From NCBI GenBank assembly GCA_033439765.1, contig JAULSN010000010.1, positions 1,054,001 to 1,118,000 of the forward strand: 64,000 nucleotides of DNA, read 5' to 3'. A program made the position numbers and the translations under genes. This DNA comes from Lasiosphaeria ovina. Lineage: Eukaryota > Ascomycota > Sordariomycetes > Sordariales > Lasiosphaeriaceae. Positions 20,560 to 31,518 of this stretch are shown here, piece after piece. The notes below the pieces were generated by a model. The model was not told where the DNA came from, ran no database searches, and saw only the letters and a list, made by a program, of their open reading frames with translations. Within the stretch, counting starts at the first letter, position 1. Every line of letters begins with the position of its first letter.

Positions 20560-22915
20560 GGGAGACCGACAGTCGATTCTGGGGCTTCCGTTTCAACCCC
20601 AAGTCTGTGTTTTCTAGATCAATGGTGGCAATAAACAAGCTGTACGATTTTGGGGAACGTTTCTGTCCTACCAGGACATTGGGGTCTGGAGCGGGCGGTG
20701 TGATATGCCCGGAGGGCAGGCTTCATTACGGTGGGATTAAAAAGCACGTCGATCTCTTATTACTGTTTTTTTGCTTGGGGATTTAGGGATATCTATCTTT
20801 GCATCTAGACAGTAAACGATATTATATAACTAAAAAAGCTCCAAGTGCCACATTGCACTTGACATGGGATATCTGGGAGAGTTAGCGTGTTAAAACACAT
20901 TCTCCATTTATTAAAAAATCACAATCATCTTCGGGGTGGGAGAATGTGTAGGATGTGTTTTTCCCCTAGTTTCGGTATTTTGGAACTTCTCTCTTCGGGG
21001 GTGATGAACAACTCAATAAGTAATAATGCCAGCATCTATGTAGCTCTATTCTACTACCCACTCGGACTTGAGCAGTGCTATCACGAGCAACTGCTAGACA
21101 GCCGGTTGAAGGGAGCCCTTCAATCCTTTGGCTCGAGGAGTAAGAACCCAAACAACTTGAGTGTTGCCACAACTGCTGCTATGGCCCCAACTGCGCCTTG
21201 GACAAAATGTAATTTATATGCGCCCGACATCGTAACCTGTCAAATGATGTCTACACCGCACCTACCTGGCCACATGCTCGAAACGCGCCGTAGGGAGGCC
21301 GTGTATAGGTATCAAGTCGTGAAGTCTGAGAAACCCAAAAGCAAAGTTAGCAAATGTGCTTTCTCCCCAAGGAAGGTCATTTGTAAACCAACAACACAAC
21401 AGAAACAACAAAAAGACCAAGACCCTGTTCAGAAACCCAAGTTATAAGCATGACCGATCTCACCAGCCCGCCATCCCCCCGTCCCCAACCATTCCGCAAG
21501 CATATGACGATGCAAGCGTTTCCCCCCCTCCCCAGAGAGGAGAGGAGGAAAGATCAGGGAAAGAAGAACAGGAGCCGGCCAAAGGAGAAAGGACAGACCC
21601 AAGCGGAACGCGAAGGGCGAAGGGGGAAAGAAAAAGCCCAGAGAAAGAGAAAGAGAGAAAAAAGAGGCAAAGGCATTCTCCCCGAAAAACTCGAGTCGAA
21701 CAAACCCAAAGCATTCTTCTTCTCTCCCGCTCCCCCAAGCTCCCCGCCCGCCCTCCTCCCAGCGCGCGCGCGCAACAGAGAAAGCCTTTTGAATTCTCGA
21801 GGCGGTTCAGACGGCTCTTCCTATTTCGAGAATGAAGGGTTGCAACAGGAGTTGCGAAGATCATCATGGTAGGATCTGGTCGTATTTTCTCTCTCTCTCT
21901 CTCTCTCCGTCCTTCCTCATTGGGGTCTCATTCGGAAGGCGCAAGGAAATCGGAAGAACTTACCACACACACACGAGGATTTGCCGAAATGACGAGGCGG
22001 CGGGAGGGTGCAATTGGCATTCGCACTTGCGACAAGCCAGAAAGGAGCGAGTGGCGGGCAAGCTGCTCGCAATGCCAGTAAATGCGGCTGACGGGCGAGG
22101 CTCGCCCGCCAGGTCGGGTGGTTTTGTGTCGGAGGATGGGAAAAAGAAAGAAACGAAATTTCGGAGATTTGTTAAGAATAAAAATATATAAAATGCGCGG
22201 CCCACCTTGGACTGCTAGGACCAGCTGGACTCCAGCTGGTGGGCTACGAGTAAGCCCACTAAGCACGGGCCGTGGCAGAGAAGGGTGGGGCAACGAATAG
22301 CAAGTGCGGAAACCGGAACTGATGGGGCTCCAAACCAATGCAGCAGGTTTTTTCCCAACCGACTCCAGCCAGTTCCTTCGCCGTACAGCGCATAATCCAA
22401 AACTCTCGCGTTGGGAAAAATGCCTGGACTTACAGCGAGACATACTCAATTGTCACTCGAATGAAATCAGAATGTTGTAAATATATCTTTATGATCAGCG
22501 GCATCTAGCTAGTGACCTATTCCACCCGTAGGGAGATTATCGGCTTTCCATCTTCTTCAGGGGGGCGTGATATAGAAAGTTCCGGCGTCAATCTGCTCAG
22601 TTCACTTCCATAGCCAAGAAGAAATAAAGGGAGCGAAGATGTGAGGCAAGAAACAAATCCAGGTAAAACACAGAAAGCCCAGCGCGTAGGATACAAATAT
22701 AGAAAAAAAGGCCCAATTCCGAACACCATTCCTGCGCCTTAACCCCTGGGGCACTATTCCCCCACAAATGCGTAATTTACGCTTCGTAACATCATAACAT
22801 AAAACATCTCGCCCGGAATTACATCTCAATCGTAATCAAGAGCATGACTTCAGATCTGAAAAGCTCAGAGACGGGCGTACCAGCTACCGCTATTTTTCAC
22901 GACAGCCATCAGCTT
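20560..22915. other. Intergenic region between convergent PMT4 and the C2H2 gene
   Basis: 2.4 kb with no supported gene. A highly basic, Lys/Glu/Arg-rich frame near 21450-21870 comes from purine-rich low-complexity DNA. A (TC)n tract lies at about 21889-21907. Both neighbouring genes end here, so the region contains two 3'UTRs. Confidence 0.6.
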
Positions 22916-25267
22916 TCAGCGTTGGAGAAAGGCAGCCAAGTCTTGCGACGACCAATCCATATTCTGGTATGGATTGATCATGTCCTGGGAAGACGGTTGC
23001 GAATATCCGGCAACCATGCTGGGGACTTCAGCGGCGAAGAGAGGGTCATTGAACATGGACTTTGAAACCCCACCGCCAGGGAAAAGAATGAAGTCTCCGT
23101 TATTGTTCGCGGTAGTCAGACCCGAGTAGTCCTGTTGTTGCTCGTCAAAGCCCTCATCAACCAGAGACGTAGGTGTGTAGAGCATTGCATTCCCTTGTCC
23201 AATTGGCGAGATGTGAGCGGGCTGGGTTTGGCAAAGCTCAGCCGCCGTGAACGAGGTATAGTGCTGACCCATTGCCTTGGCATAGAGAGGGTTTACTGTA
23301 GAAGGAATTTGGGCAGTGGCGCTGTAGATGTCCTCGTAGAGAGTGAAATCGTTTCCGATGTCCTGGTATGCCGAGTTGTGGTCCATGCTGGAATCAGTGG
23401 ACGGAGTGCCATTGTCAACAGGCGAGTAGTCAAGGTTGATTTCTTGTGGAATCATGCTGTAATCGCTATCGCTCTGGATATAAGTCGGGAACTCGATGTG
23501 CCCGTAGACCCGGCTCCACTCGTCAGGGGGGGTAGCAGCACCCTGGCCGTAGTCACTCGGGGGAGTGGGCATGTTCTGGAGTTGAGGAGTCGGCTGGGCC
23601 GAGTAGTCTGCAATGCTGGGCAAGCCACCCGACTTCTTGCCGTTCGTCTTTGTTCGCACGTACGTCCAGCCGTGAGCCTTCTCCATGTGCTGCTTGCAGT
23701 TGGACTCGCGCTTCGACTTGTAGGGGCATGGTTTGTAGGAGCACTCGAACATCGGCGGGGCCGATGAGTGCTTGTCATTGTGATGGCGGTCCATTTCCTT
23801 CTCAGTCGGCCATCCATAATCATGGTACTTGCACGTGGGGACGGGGCATTTCCACGGCCGGGAATGAGTCTTCTCATGCTTGGTGAGGTCGCAGGGGCGC
23901 TTGAACTCCTTGTTGCAGCCAGGCTCACGGCACTTCTTGGGGGCGAGCTCTTCGGGGCTGGCGTTCTTTTTCCGCCGCGCCATGGAGCGCATGATTTCCT
24001 CCTCGTCCTCAAGCTCCTGGCTGGCAGAGCGCTTAACTCGCACTGCACCGTCGCCATCTTCCTCGATGATCTCGACGGGTTCGCCAGTGGCCATTGAAAT
24101 AGCTTTTCCATTCTTCTTAATGCGAACGAGCTCAGCAGGCCGTCCATTCACATGGATACCTCCGTGGAGCTTGATCTCATCAGTGCTAAGAGGAAGGTTA
24201 GCACATGGAGTGTGGCTTGTCTGGGAGTGTAGTGCGTACGGATCAACATCCATCTCCTCAACCTTTTCACCCTTCTCCTTGGCGTCAGCAAGCTGTTGGG
24301 CGTAGTGGCGAATTTGGTCGACCAGGTCAATGAAATAGCCACCAGTGTAAGGGACGTCGCGAGGGCGAGCCTGTTCACGGTCGTTGAGGTATTCAACTGT
24401 TGCTTGAATGCATCGAATCGTTGTGAGGCAGAAATCCAGATACAACTCGGCAACCTTGGTTCGCTCCTTCCAAAACAAAATACGATGAGCATCAATCCGA
24501 GAGCTTTTGTTGTTAATAGAGTGGGTACTCACTGGGGCGACGAGAAGCAGGATCTTTTCGAGATCTCTAAGGCACACGATCTCCTTGTCCTGGATTTTCC
24601 TAGGGCATTCGAGCACGAGAGGATGGAAGTCCTTAAAGGATGCCTTAGCCAAAAGCGGCTTGAGAGTGTGCTCGTAGATGCGGTTCGTGGCGCGAGAGCC
24701 AAGACCCTGAGTAGCTGGGGTGGTCGCCGTCCGAGAAGCGGCAGACCTGGTTACCGCAGTGCTCTTCGCCGGCTTCTCCTGCTTATGCGAGACGTCTTTC
24801 TCGGTAGCAGATCCAATGGAAGTTCCCAGGCCGCTGTCCGACTCGTGGTGACGAGAAGGACGGCGAGTGCGAGGGCGGAGGACGCGGCGCTCAACTTCGG
24901 GCTCGGCAGTCATGATGGCGGTGTCGAGGGTGTGGCCAAGAACGCCTCTAGGAATTGGCAGACTGTTGTCACGTAGGGACCTTCGGATAGATGGCGATGA
25001 AGAGTCGTTGGAAGCAGCGGCTAGGGCACTGTCAATGTCGCCCAAGGTCATAGCAACACGGCGGCGATGGGAGTCGATGACATCGTCCAAGTTGGTCTGG
25101 GATCGACGAGGTAGTGGCGGTGGCCTAAAGACGACGGCCTCTGGCGATGAGGGGGGAGTTGTGGGGGAATGGAAGGTCGCCCCCTTCCTGAGGACCATGT
25201 TGGTCTTAAGGGTCAGGACCCTCGAGTCCGGGCGAGTCACCGGTGTCCTACGAGGATTGGCAGACAT
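22916..25267 (-). CDS. Three-finger C2H2 zinc-finger transcription factor
   Basis: Three exons (25267-24533, 24466-24240, 24185-22916) give 743 residues. The introns are 66 and 54 bp; the second has a perfect GCTAAC branch point and CTTAG acceptor. Both are stop-free multiples of three, so the whole stretch reads as one open frame if they are ignored. The N-terminal third is Ser/Pro/Arg-rich. A central helical region (about 205-330, containing LVLECPRKIQDKEIVCLRDLEKILLLVAP) may be a conserved regulatory domain. Three C2H2 fingers occupy 406-492: C-x4-C-x12-H-x3-H, a longer second finger with KYHDYGWPTEKEMDRHH, and C-x4-C-x12-H-x4-H. The C-terminus is Pro/Ser/Asp-rich, activation-domain-like. 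I recognise the architecture as conserved in Pezizomycotina but not a named factor. The first ATG (25267) is used; upstream codons in frame lack ATG before a stop. Confidence 0.88.
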   Translation of the reverse strand: MSANPRRTPVTRPDSRVLTLKTNMVLRKGATFHSPTTPPSSPEAVVFRPPPLPRRSQTNLDDVIDSHRRRVAMTLGDIDSALAAASNDSSSPSIRRSLRDNSLPIPRGVLGHTLDTAIMTAEPEVERRVLRPRTRRPSRHHESDSGLGTSIGSATEKDVSHKQEKPAKSTAVTRSAASRTATTPATQGLGSRATNRIYEHTLKPLLAKASFKDFHPLVLECPRKIQDKEIVCLRDLEKILLLVAPVSTHSINNKSSRIDAHRILFWKERTKVAELYLDFCLTTIRCIQATVEYLNDREQARPRDVPYTGGYFIDLVDQIRHYAQQLADAKEKGEKVEEMDVDPYALHSQTSHTPCANLPLSTDEIKLHGGIHVNGRPAELVRIKKNGKAISMATGEPVEIIEEDGDGAVRVKRSASQELEDEEEIMRSMARRKKNASPEELAPKKCREPGCNKEFKRPCDLTKHEKTHSRPWKCPVPTCKYHDYGWPTEKEMDRHHNDKHSSAPPMFECSYKPCPYKSKRESNCKQHMEKAHGWTYVRTKTNGKKSGGLPSIADYSAQPTPQLQNMPTPPSDYGQGAATPPDEWSRVYGHIEFPTYIQSDSDYSMIPQEINLDYSPVDNGTPSTDSSMDHNSAYQDIGNDFTLYEDIYSATAQIPSTVNPLYAKAMGQHYTSFTAAELCQTQPAHISPIGQGNAMLYTPTSLVDEGFDEQQQDYSGLTTANNNGDFILFPGGGVSKSMFNDPLFAAEVPSMVAGYSQPSSQDMINPYQNMDWSSQDLAAFLQR

Positions 25268-27706
25268 GTTGGCAGGCGCGTGTGGGGTAGACCACAGTTC
25301 TCTTGGAGAAGAAATGCTCTGTCCAGTGTCCAAGTTAGCTATCTATGTGTTGATATGTAAGGCTGAGGGGAGGAGGCCAAATGTGAGTCACAGCAACATG
25401 CGAGACCAAATGCAGTCTGGCCCACAATCACAACCCAAGACTTGCATGGGAGTTATTGGTCAATGCCGAAAGCCGCGATGTCCAATCCTTTTACTACAGC
25501 ACAAGAGAATGTTCCGCCTTGATAGGGATAGACGGGTTAGTTTGGAGGTAACAAAAAGCAGTTCTTACGTTGACTGAGTGGGTGACACGCTCACGAAAGC
25601 CGAGAGCCCGGCGCGCGAAAGTGCGGGTGTGGGATGCGCGGCAGGGAACCGGGACCCCAATAGATTGACGTTCCAGTAATCCAAAACACAATGGCACTGA
25701 AGACAAGGACGGAGAGCGCCGGGAGAAGATGATGAGCGCCGGATAGGCGTTAGAGGAAAGAAAGCGAAAAATGAAGATGTAAAGCGGGCTTGATTTGATG
25801 GAGACGATGGTTCGCGCGGCTAGTGTATAGAAAGAGCAAGCAGCAGGCGAGTGATGCTCGGGCCGGGGCCGTATGATGGTCCAGTCTTAGCCGTGCGTAT
25901 CTTGTCTTGAGCCTGAAAGATGGGCCCGTCTAAAGTGTAGCGAGGCGGCCTCAGGGTTGAGGTGGACTGACTGTGTAAAGGAAAGCAGGAGAAAGGGCAC
26001 AGAGACGCGTTGATGAAAGACTCGGGGACAGGAAGTGCGATGTCGTGAGACGGGGTAGAGGATGAGAAATGCACGGAGAGCGAAGGCTGCTGCCTGGCGA
26101 GGCGACCGGGGTATGGAAAGCGGACCACGGGAAAAGCGGGTCCTAGGCAGGCGCAGCCCCAAGCCTGCTCATTGGCGATTGGTCTGACGAGAATCCTTCT
26201 TCTTGCGTGTGTGCTGCACAGCGCCAGTGCCACACACTGAGAGCATGAGTGGGTCGTGGCCCTGCAAGGTTCCCGGGACTCTGTCTCGGTTGGCTGCTGC
26301 TAGGAACCGCTGGGAACTGTTAAAAAGAGACTTGATCTTGTTTAGCCGTAGAGCGAGCAGTTTAGTGCAGTTGTCCCTGCAGTTCGTCCCAAGCTGTTTG
26401 TCCAGGGACTAACCAAGCACAATCAATCCCAACTGCCAACCATCACTCCACCTGTCAAAGTACTTGGGCCAGCGAACATCTTTGGCTTGTGGCTGCCACG
26501 TTTTTTAGTCGAGGCAGACGCATTTTCCCTCCCGTCAATTGATGGTGGTGCACCATTCTGGACGCGCAGGACATGACGAACCACCCAAGACTTGCTTGGG
26601 TGCGGTGTGTCATCCTCAACACTGTAATGCCTTCAATCTGAGTTGTTTTCTGGCCTCTTTTCCTCCTTAGGTCCTCCAAATGAAGAAGCCCCTGCGTCCA
26701 CCGAACTACCAGTTTGCCGTCAATCACGGGCAAGACGGAACTCACGGCCAGCTTGGCGAACAGAGTTGTGGCTGTTGCGGCCGCCCGCGAGCAAGCGGCC
26801 AACCCACCGAGTTGTTGTTGCAATGGGCTGTGGCAAGGCAAGTTCAGGCTCGGGGCGGGCTGCCAAGTCTATCGGGGTACTGTACCTCCTCGCTCTCACA
26901 GGTCGACTTTTTAGTGTAGAACTGCCATCCCGGCATGGATTGCTTGTGGGCCAATATGGTCGGTCATTCAGTCTAAATTACCGGGGCCGGGCCGCCAGCC
27001 CACTCACAGTGGCCCGCCCCCAGCGCGCGCACAAGGCTCAGCCCACTGGCCGGCTGGCTGTTCAAGCAAACGGATAGCCATCGGGTTGTGTTCTGCCCCT
27101 CCTTTTGTCCAATAACTTGACTACCAAACGATGAAGAGTCGTCTGCGGCCGATCATCTCTTGTTGGTTAAATCGTCCTGGAGTTGGCCCTAATACGAGAT
27201 CACCGAAGGCAAAAGTTGCTATCAGTTGCTACCATGACAACAACGCCTTCTAGTGATGTAATAATTTCCGGCTGGTGAGGAATATGCAGTGAGAACAGGA
27301 GCGCATGACCACGCCTTACAATGTGAAAGGGGTGGGGGAGAGAGGTCCTGAGCAGTGAGATTGTCCTGAAAAAGAGAGCACCGAGGAGTCAGGACGGAAC
27401 AGAGGTGCAACGCCAAGTTGGCCCCCAGCCCTGACGCCTCTTGAGCAATGAGCAATGAGCATTACCTACCACTTCCGGCATGTTACGGATTACCCCCCCA
27501 TTGACACACATTTGGGCAGATTAGCTAGGACTCGGGTGACCAACAGACACGCAGTTCCCGGCCTCGTTCACTGCGTTCCAATGATGTCGCTGAGTCCTAC
27601 CGTGACTGAGTGAGGATTCTTTTTTTGGCCCCCAGGCGACTGTCCTAGCTGCTGCTCGCATGCTGCTGCTGCTGTTTTTGTTACTGCTACTGCTGCGACT
27701 TTGTGG

Positions 27707-27743
<37 letters not shown>

Positions 27744-29581
27744 CCGCTTCGTGTCCTCATTAAGAGCAAGACGTTTCAGAGTCACATGAATACTCCTTAC
27801 TATCGGATAATAAAGCGCCCCTGCGGCACCTCGTCCTCTTCGCCTCGGGTGGTTCGCAGGCGGGCATCCCTCGTTGTTGAGTTTGTTCTGGCTGGCGTTG
27901 CTGCTACGTGTACCCGATATTCGCATGCAAAGCCTCTTCCGTACTCACCAGACCTGTCTATCTGTCCATCGGCTTGCTCGCACTCTAGACGTGGACTGCG
28001 ATGCGTATCGGCAGAAAAGTCCGTGTATGTAAACAAACGTATAGATCCGTGTAACATAAGGTGCTGGCCTGCCTTACCTACAGAATAGCGGTGGGGCTAA
28101 CCACAACAAAATAAACGGCAATGGGCAATGGACGCCGGGACGGGGACTTGACAGGATGGCAGCTAGAAGTGCCCTGCGCGGTGGAGAGGAGGGGAGGGAG
28201 CGGGGAGCACGGTTCCCTGACTTTCCAGGGCGCTCCAAAGCTTACCTGGCGTCTTCGTCATCTGCCAGCCAGTCAATTCTCACGCACTTCCCCAACAAGA
28301 TGTGCGATGGGCGCCAAGGATGGATGGATACGGAGTACTTTATCAGCCCTACGCATTGTCGGCGTCGTCCTGCACCGCCGTGCGAATCAGAGGCGAGAGA
28401 ATTGGGAGCCTCAAAAAACACAATTCGCGTTCAAGGAAATATGAACGCCCCCGCACGAGCAAAGGTTATTTACATGTGCTAGAGACGATTGCGACGCGCA
28501 ACACCGTCTCCTCTTCAACCCAGGCACCGATATTTCCAAGAAGCCGGTAGATAACTAACCCACGGGGCAACGGATCCGCGAGCGGGGGGTTCTTCTTCGT
28601 GGAGAGGCCAGCCGGAGCGGAGTTTTACACTACGCCGCAATGCCTAGCTGGATAAGTCTAATCTGAGCCTAGTTCGGAGCTCTCCAAGTTACTTTGTAAG
28701 AGGAAGGAACAATCGGGGCCGTTCCTCCTCTCTTGTGGTGTTTAGCCATGCCCACCCGACCGACCTGGAACCACTCACGTCAAAGTCCATCTCCGCGTCC
28801 GCTCGTGGTCAAGGAAGGTACTCACTCGCCAAAGGAAGATTCCGAGTCCCAGACTCCTACTCCTTTCCCTATCCTGAAAAACTGCGAGTATAGCATCACA
28901 CTCAAGAAACCAAGCCAAGGGATGACATCAACTCGACCACCACATGTCACTCGTCTTTCACATGGGTGCTTTCTATTTCATGTTTACGTGTAATCAGCTT
29001 GTATTATCAATCACTTCCTCTTTCCCCTCCTCTTCACTTTGTCCATGCCAATCAGGCCGCCAAGCCATCAAAGCCTCTCGAGCGAGAGCTATGTGTGAAC
29101 TGTGGTTGGTTGGTGTAAGGGGTCGGATTATTGAGGCCAGGTACGGATACCGAGTACCTACCTAGGCAGATACAATCTGTACCTTACCCACCACTTTCCA
29201 TGCTTTGCAAGTAGTATCTCACACTTGCAATGCCCCCTCTGCCTCCCCCACCGGCAAGATAAACTACCTTACGTGCAGTACCTGGGGTAGACATACCCTC
29301 CCTCGCCTGCGGCTCTGCTGAGGCTGCCGAATAACTTCACAACCCCAGTGGGAGGTCCCGCTCACCTTGCATGCATGCTTAGCCTCGTTCGTCTCGGGGT
29401 GTGTGTGTGGGGGGGGGGGGAGGAAGGAGGAAGATGCCGTTGGGGCCCTTTTTCTCGTCGCGGGGTTTTTGGCTCTTTTTTTATTTTTTTTTTCTGTTGT
29501 TTGTTGGTGGTATGCCTGGACTAGTTGCTGCGACGAAGCTATCGTCAGGAAGGGGCTTGTCGTCGTAATCAATAAAGCGAG
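25268..29581. other. Gene-poor region downstream of the C2H2 promoter
   Basis: 4.3 kb without a supported gene. The first kilobase is the promoter and 5'UTR of the C2H2 gene. A GACGCA hexamer array is at 27704-27742 and a poly-G run near 29410-29420. Open frames up to 145 codons exist but have random-looking composition and overlap frames on the other strand. Confidence 0.55.
27704..27742. repeat. Hexamer tandem repeat (GACGCA)n
   Basis: Six perfect copies of a GACGCA/ACGCAG hexamer in intergenic DNA. Confidence 0.9.
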
Positions 29582-30193
29582 CTACGACCGACACTCACCA
29601 CAAGCGGCAGACAATGGCGAGACTATGCCTGCTTGCGATGCTCGCTGCCGGGCTCTTTCTGCAATCACCAGTCGAGGCAGCGGCGGCCCGAGGGCTGCGC
29701 GATTCGGTAGGCCCCGGTTAGGGTTGGCTGTGATTCCGCGAACTGGTGGCGGCTGAGGCGGCACTCGAGCTACACTGGTACTACGATATGTGCTACTGTT
29801 GTTGTCGGTGCCGTTGCTGTTGCCGCTGGTCTTGAAGAAGAGCAGGTAGTGGCTCCTCGGAGCAGCTTGTGCTGCCTGGTAATAGTACAACTGAGCCGAG
29901 TCTCGTTGTCGCGCCGCCCCTTGGTGCCAGCCGTAGCGCTCCGCTGCCAGTTTTGCCTGCCGTCTCGCCTCGGCCGTCTTCCTCCTATCTTCCTCGCCGC
30001 GCCTTCTTTCTTCCTCTTGGCGGCAGGCCCGGCACGGAGAACCCCCCGGGACCTTGCTACGGGACTTCTTGCATGCTTGCCTTGTCCTGGCCCAGCAGAA
30101 CCAAGATGCTCGTCCCGGCCGGGGCTGACTCGCCTCGCACAGCTCCTCCCAGTGTATTCCATGTCGGCACCCTTGGTAGTAGACGGTGCACAT
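29582..30193 (-). CDS. Hypothetical Cys/His-containing small protein
   Basis: A single-exon frame of 203 residues from the ATG at 30193 (an in-frame ATG six codons upstream at 30211 is also possible). The N-terminus begins MCTVYYQGCRHG and continues with further Cys, Trp and His (ELCEAS, WFCWA, ACKK, PCRACR). This spacing could bind a metal and resembles the start of many short uncharacterised Sordariomycete proteins that open with MC-x3-Y-x2-C. A Glu/Arg-rich helical stretch (EEERRRGEEDRRKTAEARRQ) follows, probably coiled or extended. The last 90 residues are Pro/Ser/Arg-rich and disordered. There is no signal peptide or TM segment. I do not recognise a function. Support is only moderate: open-frame length plus the patterned cysteines. 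Confidence 0.5.
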   Translation of the reverse strand: MCTVYYQGCRHGIHWEELCEASQPRPGRASWFCWARTRQACKKSRSKVPGGSPCRACRQEEERRRGEEDRRKTAEARRQAKLAAERYGWHQGAARQRDSAQLYYYQAAQAAPRSHYLLFFKTSGNSNGTDNNSSTYRSTSVARVPPQPPPVRGITANPNRGLPNRAALGPPLPRLVIAERARQRASQAGIVSPLSAACGECRS

Positions 30194-30211
30194 GTTCTTC
30201 TTCCCTGTCAC

Positions 30212-31518
30212 TTGCTTGGTTCAGTTTGTCTCCCTCTTCTTCGGTCAGGCTGTCTCGTTTAGTTTAGTGTGGGGGGTATGTCGAGAGTGGTCTCGCTCCT
30301 GAGTGTTTGTCCTGTGACTTGTTTTTGTCGTTTCTCTTGTTGCTACACTTGTTACTAGCGATGCTCCCGATTTCGAAATTTGGAACAAGAAAGATGCATA
30401 TCCTAAACTCTAGGGAGTCAAAGACCGGGATTGTTCCGGCCCAGTAATTATGTAGGTAGGTCAAGACTAAGACATGGTGCATAGCCCCGAACTCTTTGTC
30501 AAAGACGGGATTATGTTTCTAAAAAAAAACAAGACGTCTTTGTGACATACTCGGGGTCGCATTATTTTTTGGGAAGCAGTCTCTTTGTTCACGGCCATCT
30601 AGTTATTGCCAGTCCTGATAAACGTCACAGCCTGCAACTGGCCCAGGATGCAACAGCACGTAGCCTCACCAGGTTAGACACTGCAGATCATGTTCAACTC
30701 GATGTTACTATCCACCTGACATGGCAAGATTCACTCCTGCTACTACGGTTCTCTCCTATTTGACTCTCACTTACCTTCATCCCCTGCAGATAGATATACC
30801 AAAATCTTGTTTTCTTCGTCTAGCAGGAAGTCGGCCGACTTACTATCTTTGGCTTTGTCTCAGCGGTGTTGGTCGACCTGTTCTATATTACTTATTACTT
30901 TTCTTCCTTATTCTTGTTTTCTGTGCTCTCGTGTCTCGTTTGGAATCCTTGTCCTCGCCCGGGACCAGCTCGCTCTTGTATTGCTGTCATGTCTTACGGA
31001 CCTCTGATCTCTCCGCAGGTGCGTCCAACTACCACAGGGTAAGAGCTAAGTGTAGCAGGTTCGGGGAGAAAGGTAAACAGTCAACTAGTAAACAAAGTAG
31101 TATCTGGATCACATACAGGATGTATAACAATTCACTTATCACGGTCTTTGTGTCCGGATTCTCGACTTTTGTCTTGGCTGCCTGCCTCTTTGTTCTTCTG
31201 TTCCCAAGCACAAGATGTATTGAGGATGTATAAAAAGGACAACAGGCTAGCAAAGAATGGGCCAAGGATTTTGAACTCCAAACTCTTGACCTAGGCCTGT
31301 AGCTAGATTTCCTTGAAGTCAGGACTAGTCTAGGTTTGCGTTGGATTCCCCGAGAGGAAGTTTATGGGATATTGATACGGGCAAATACACGCCCGGAAAT
31401 TTACCCAACTATTTATTCTCTAGGTGGGGAATGAGCCCGGTCTCCTCTCCGAAGAAACCTAGTACTCCAGAGGAGGATACCAAGGTCATAGCCACCGCTT
31501 TCTTTTTTTACTGAGGCT
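30212..31518. other. Intergenic region with AT-richer stretch
   Basis: 1.3 kb without a supported gene. Hydrophobic frames near 30721-31233 look like by-products of T-rich sequence. From about 31.2 to 31.5 kb the DNA contains many CTAG/TAGG words, which may be mild decay or simply promoter DNA. Confidence 0.5.

Noticed and set aside
21356..21872. Highly basic Lys/Glu/Arg-rich frames
   Set aside because: They come from a purine-rich low-complexity stretch in which several frames are open at once.
30721..31233. 170-codon hydrophobic frame
   Set aside because: Hydrophobicity follows from T-rich DNA; no conserved pattern or splice structure was seen.
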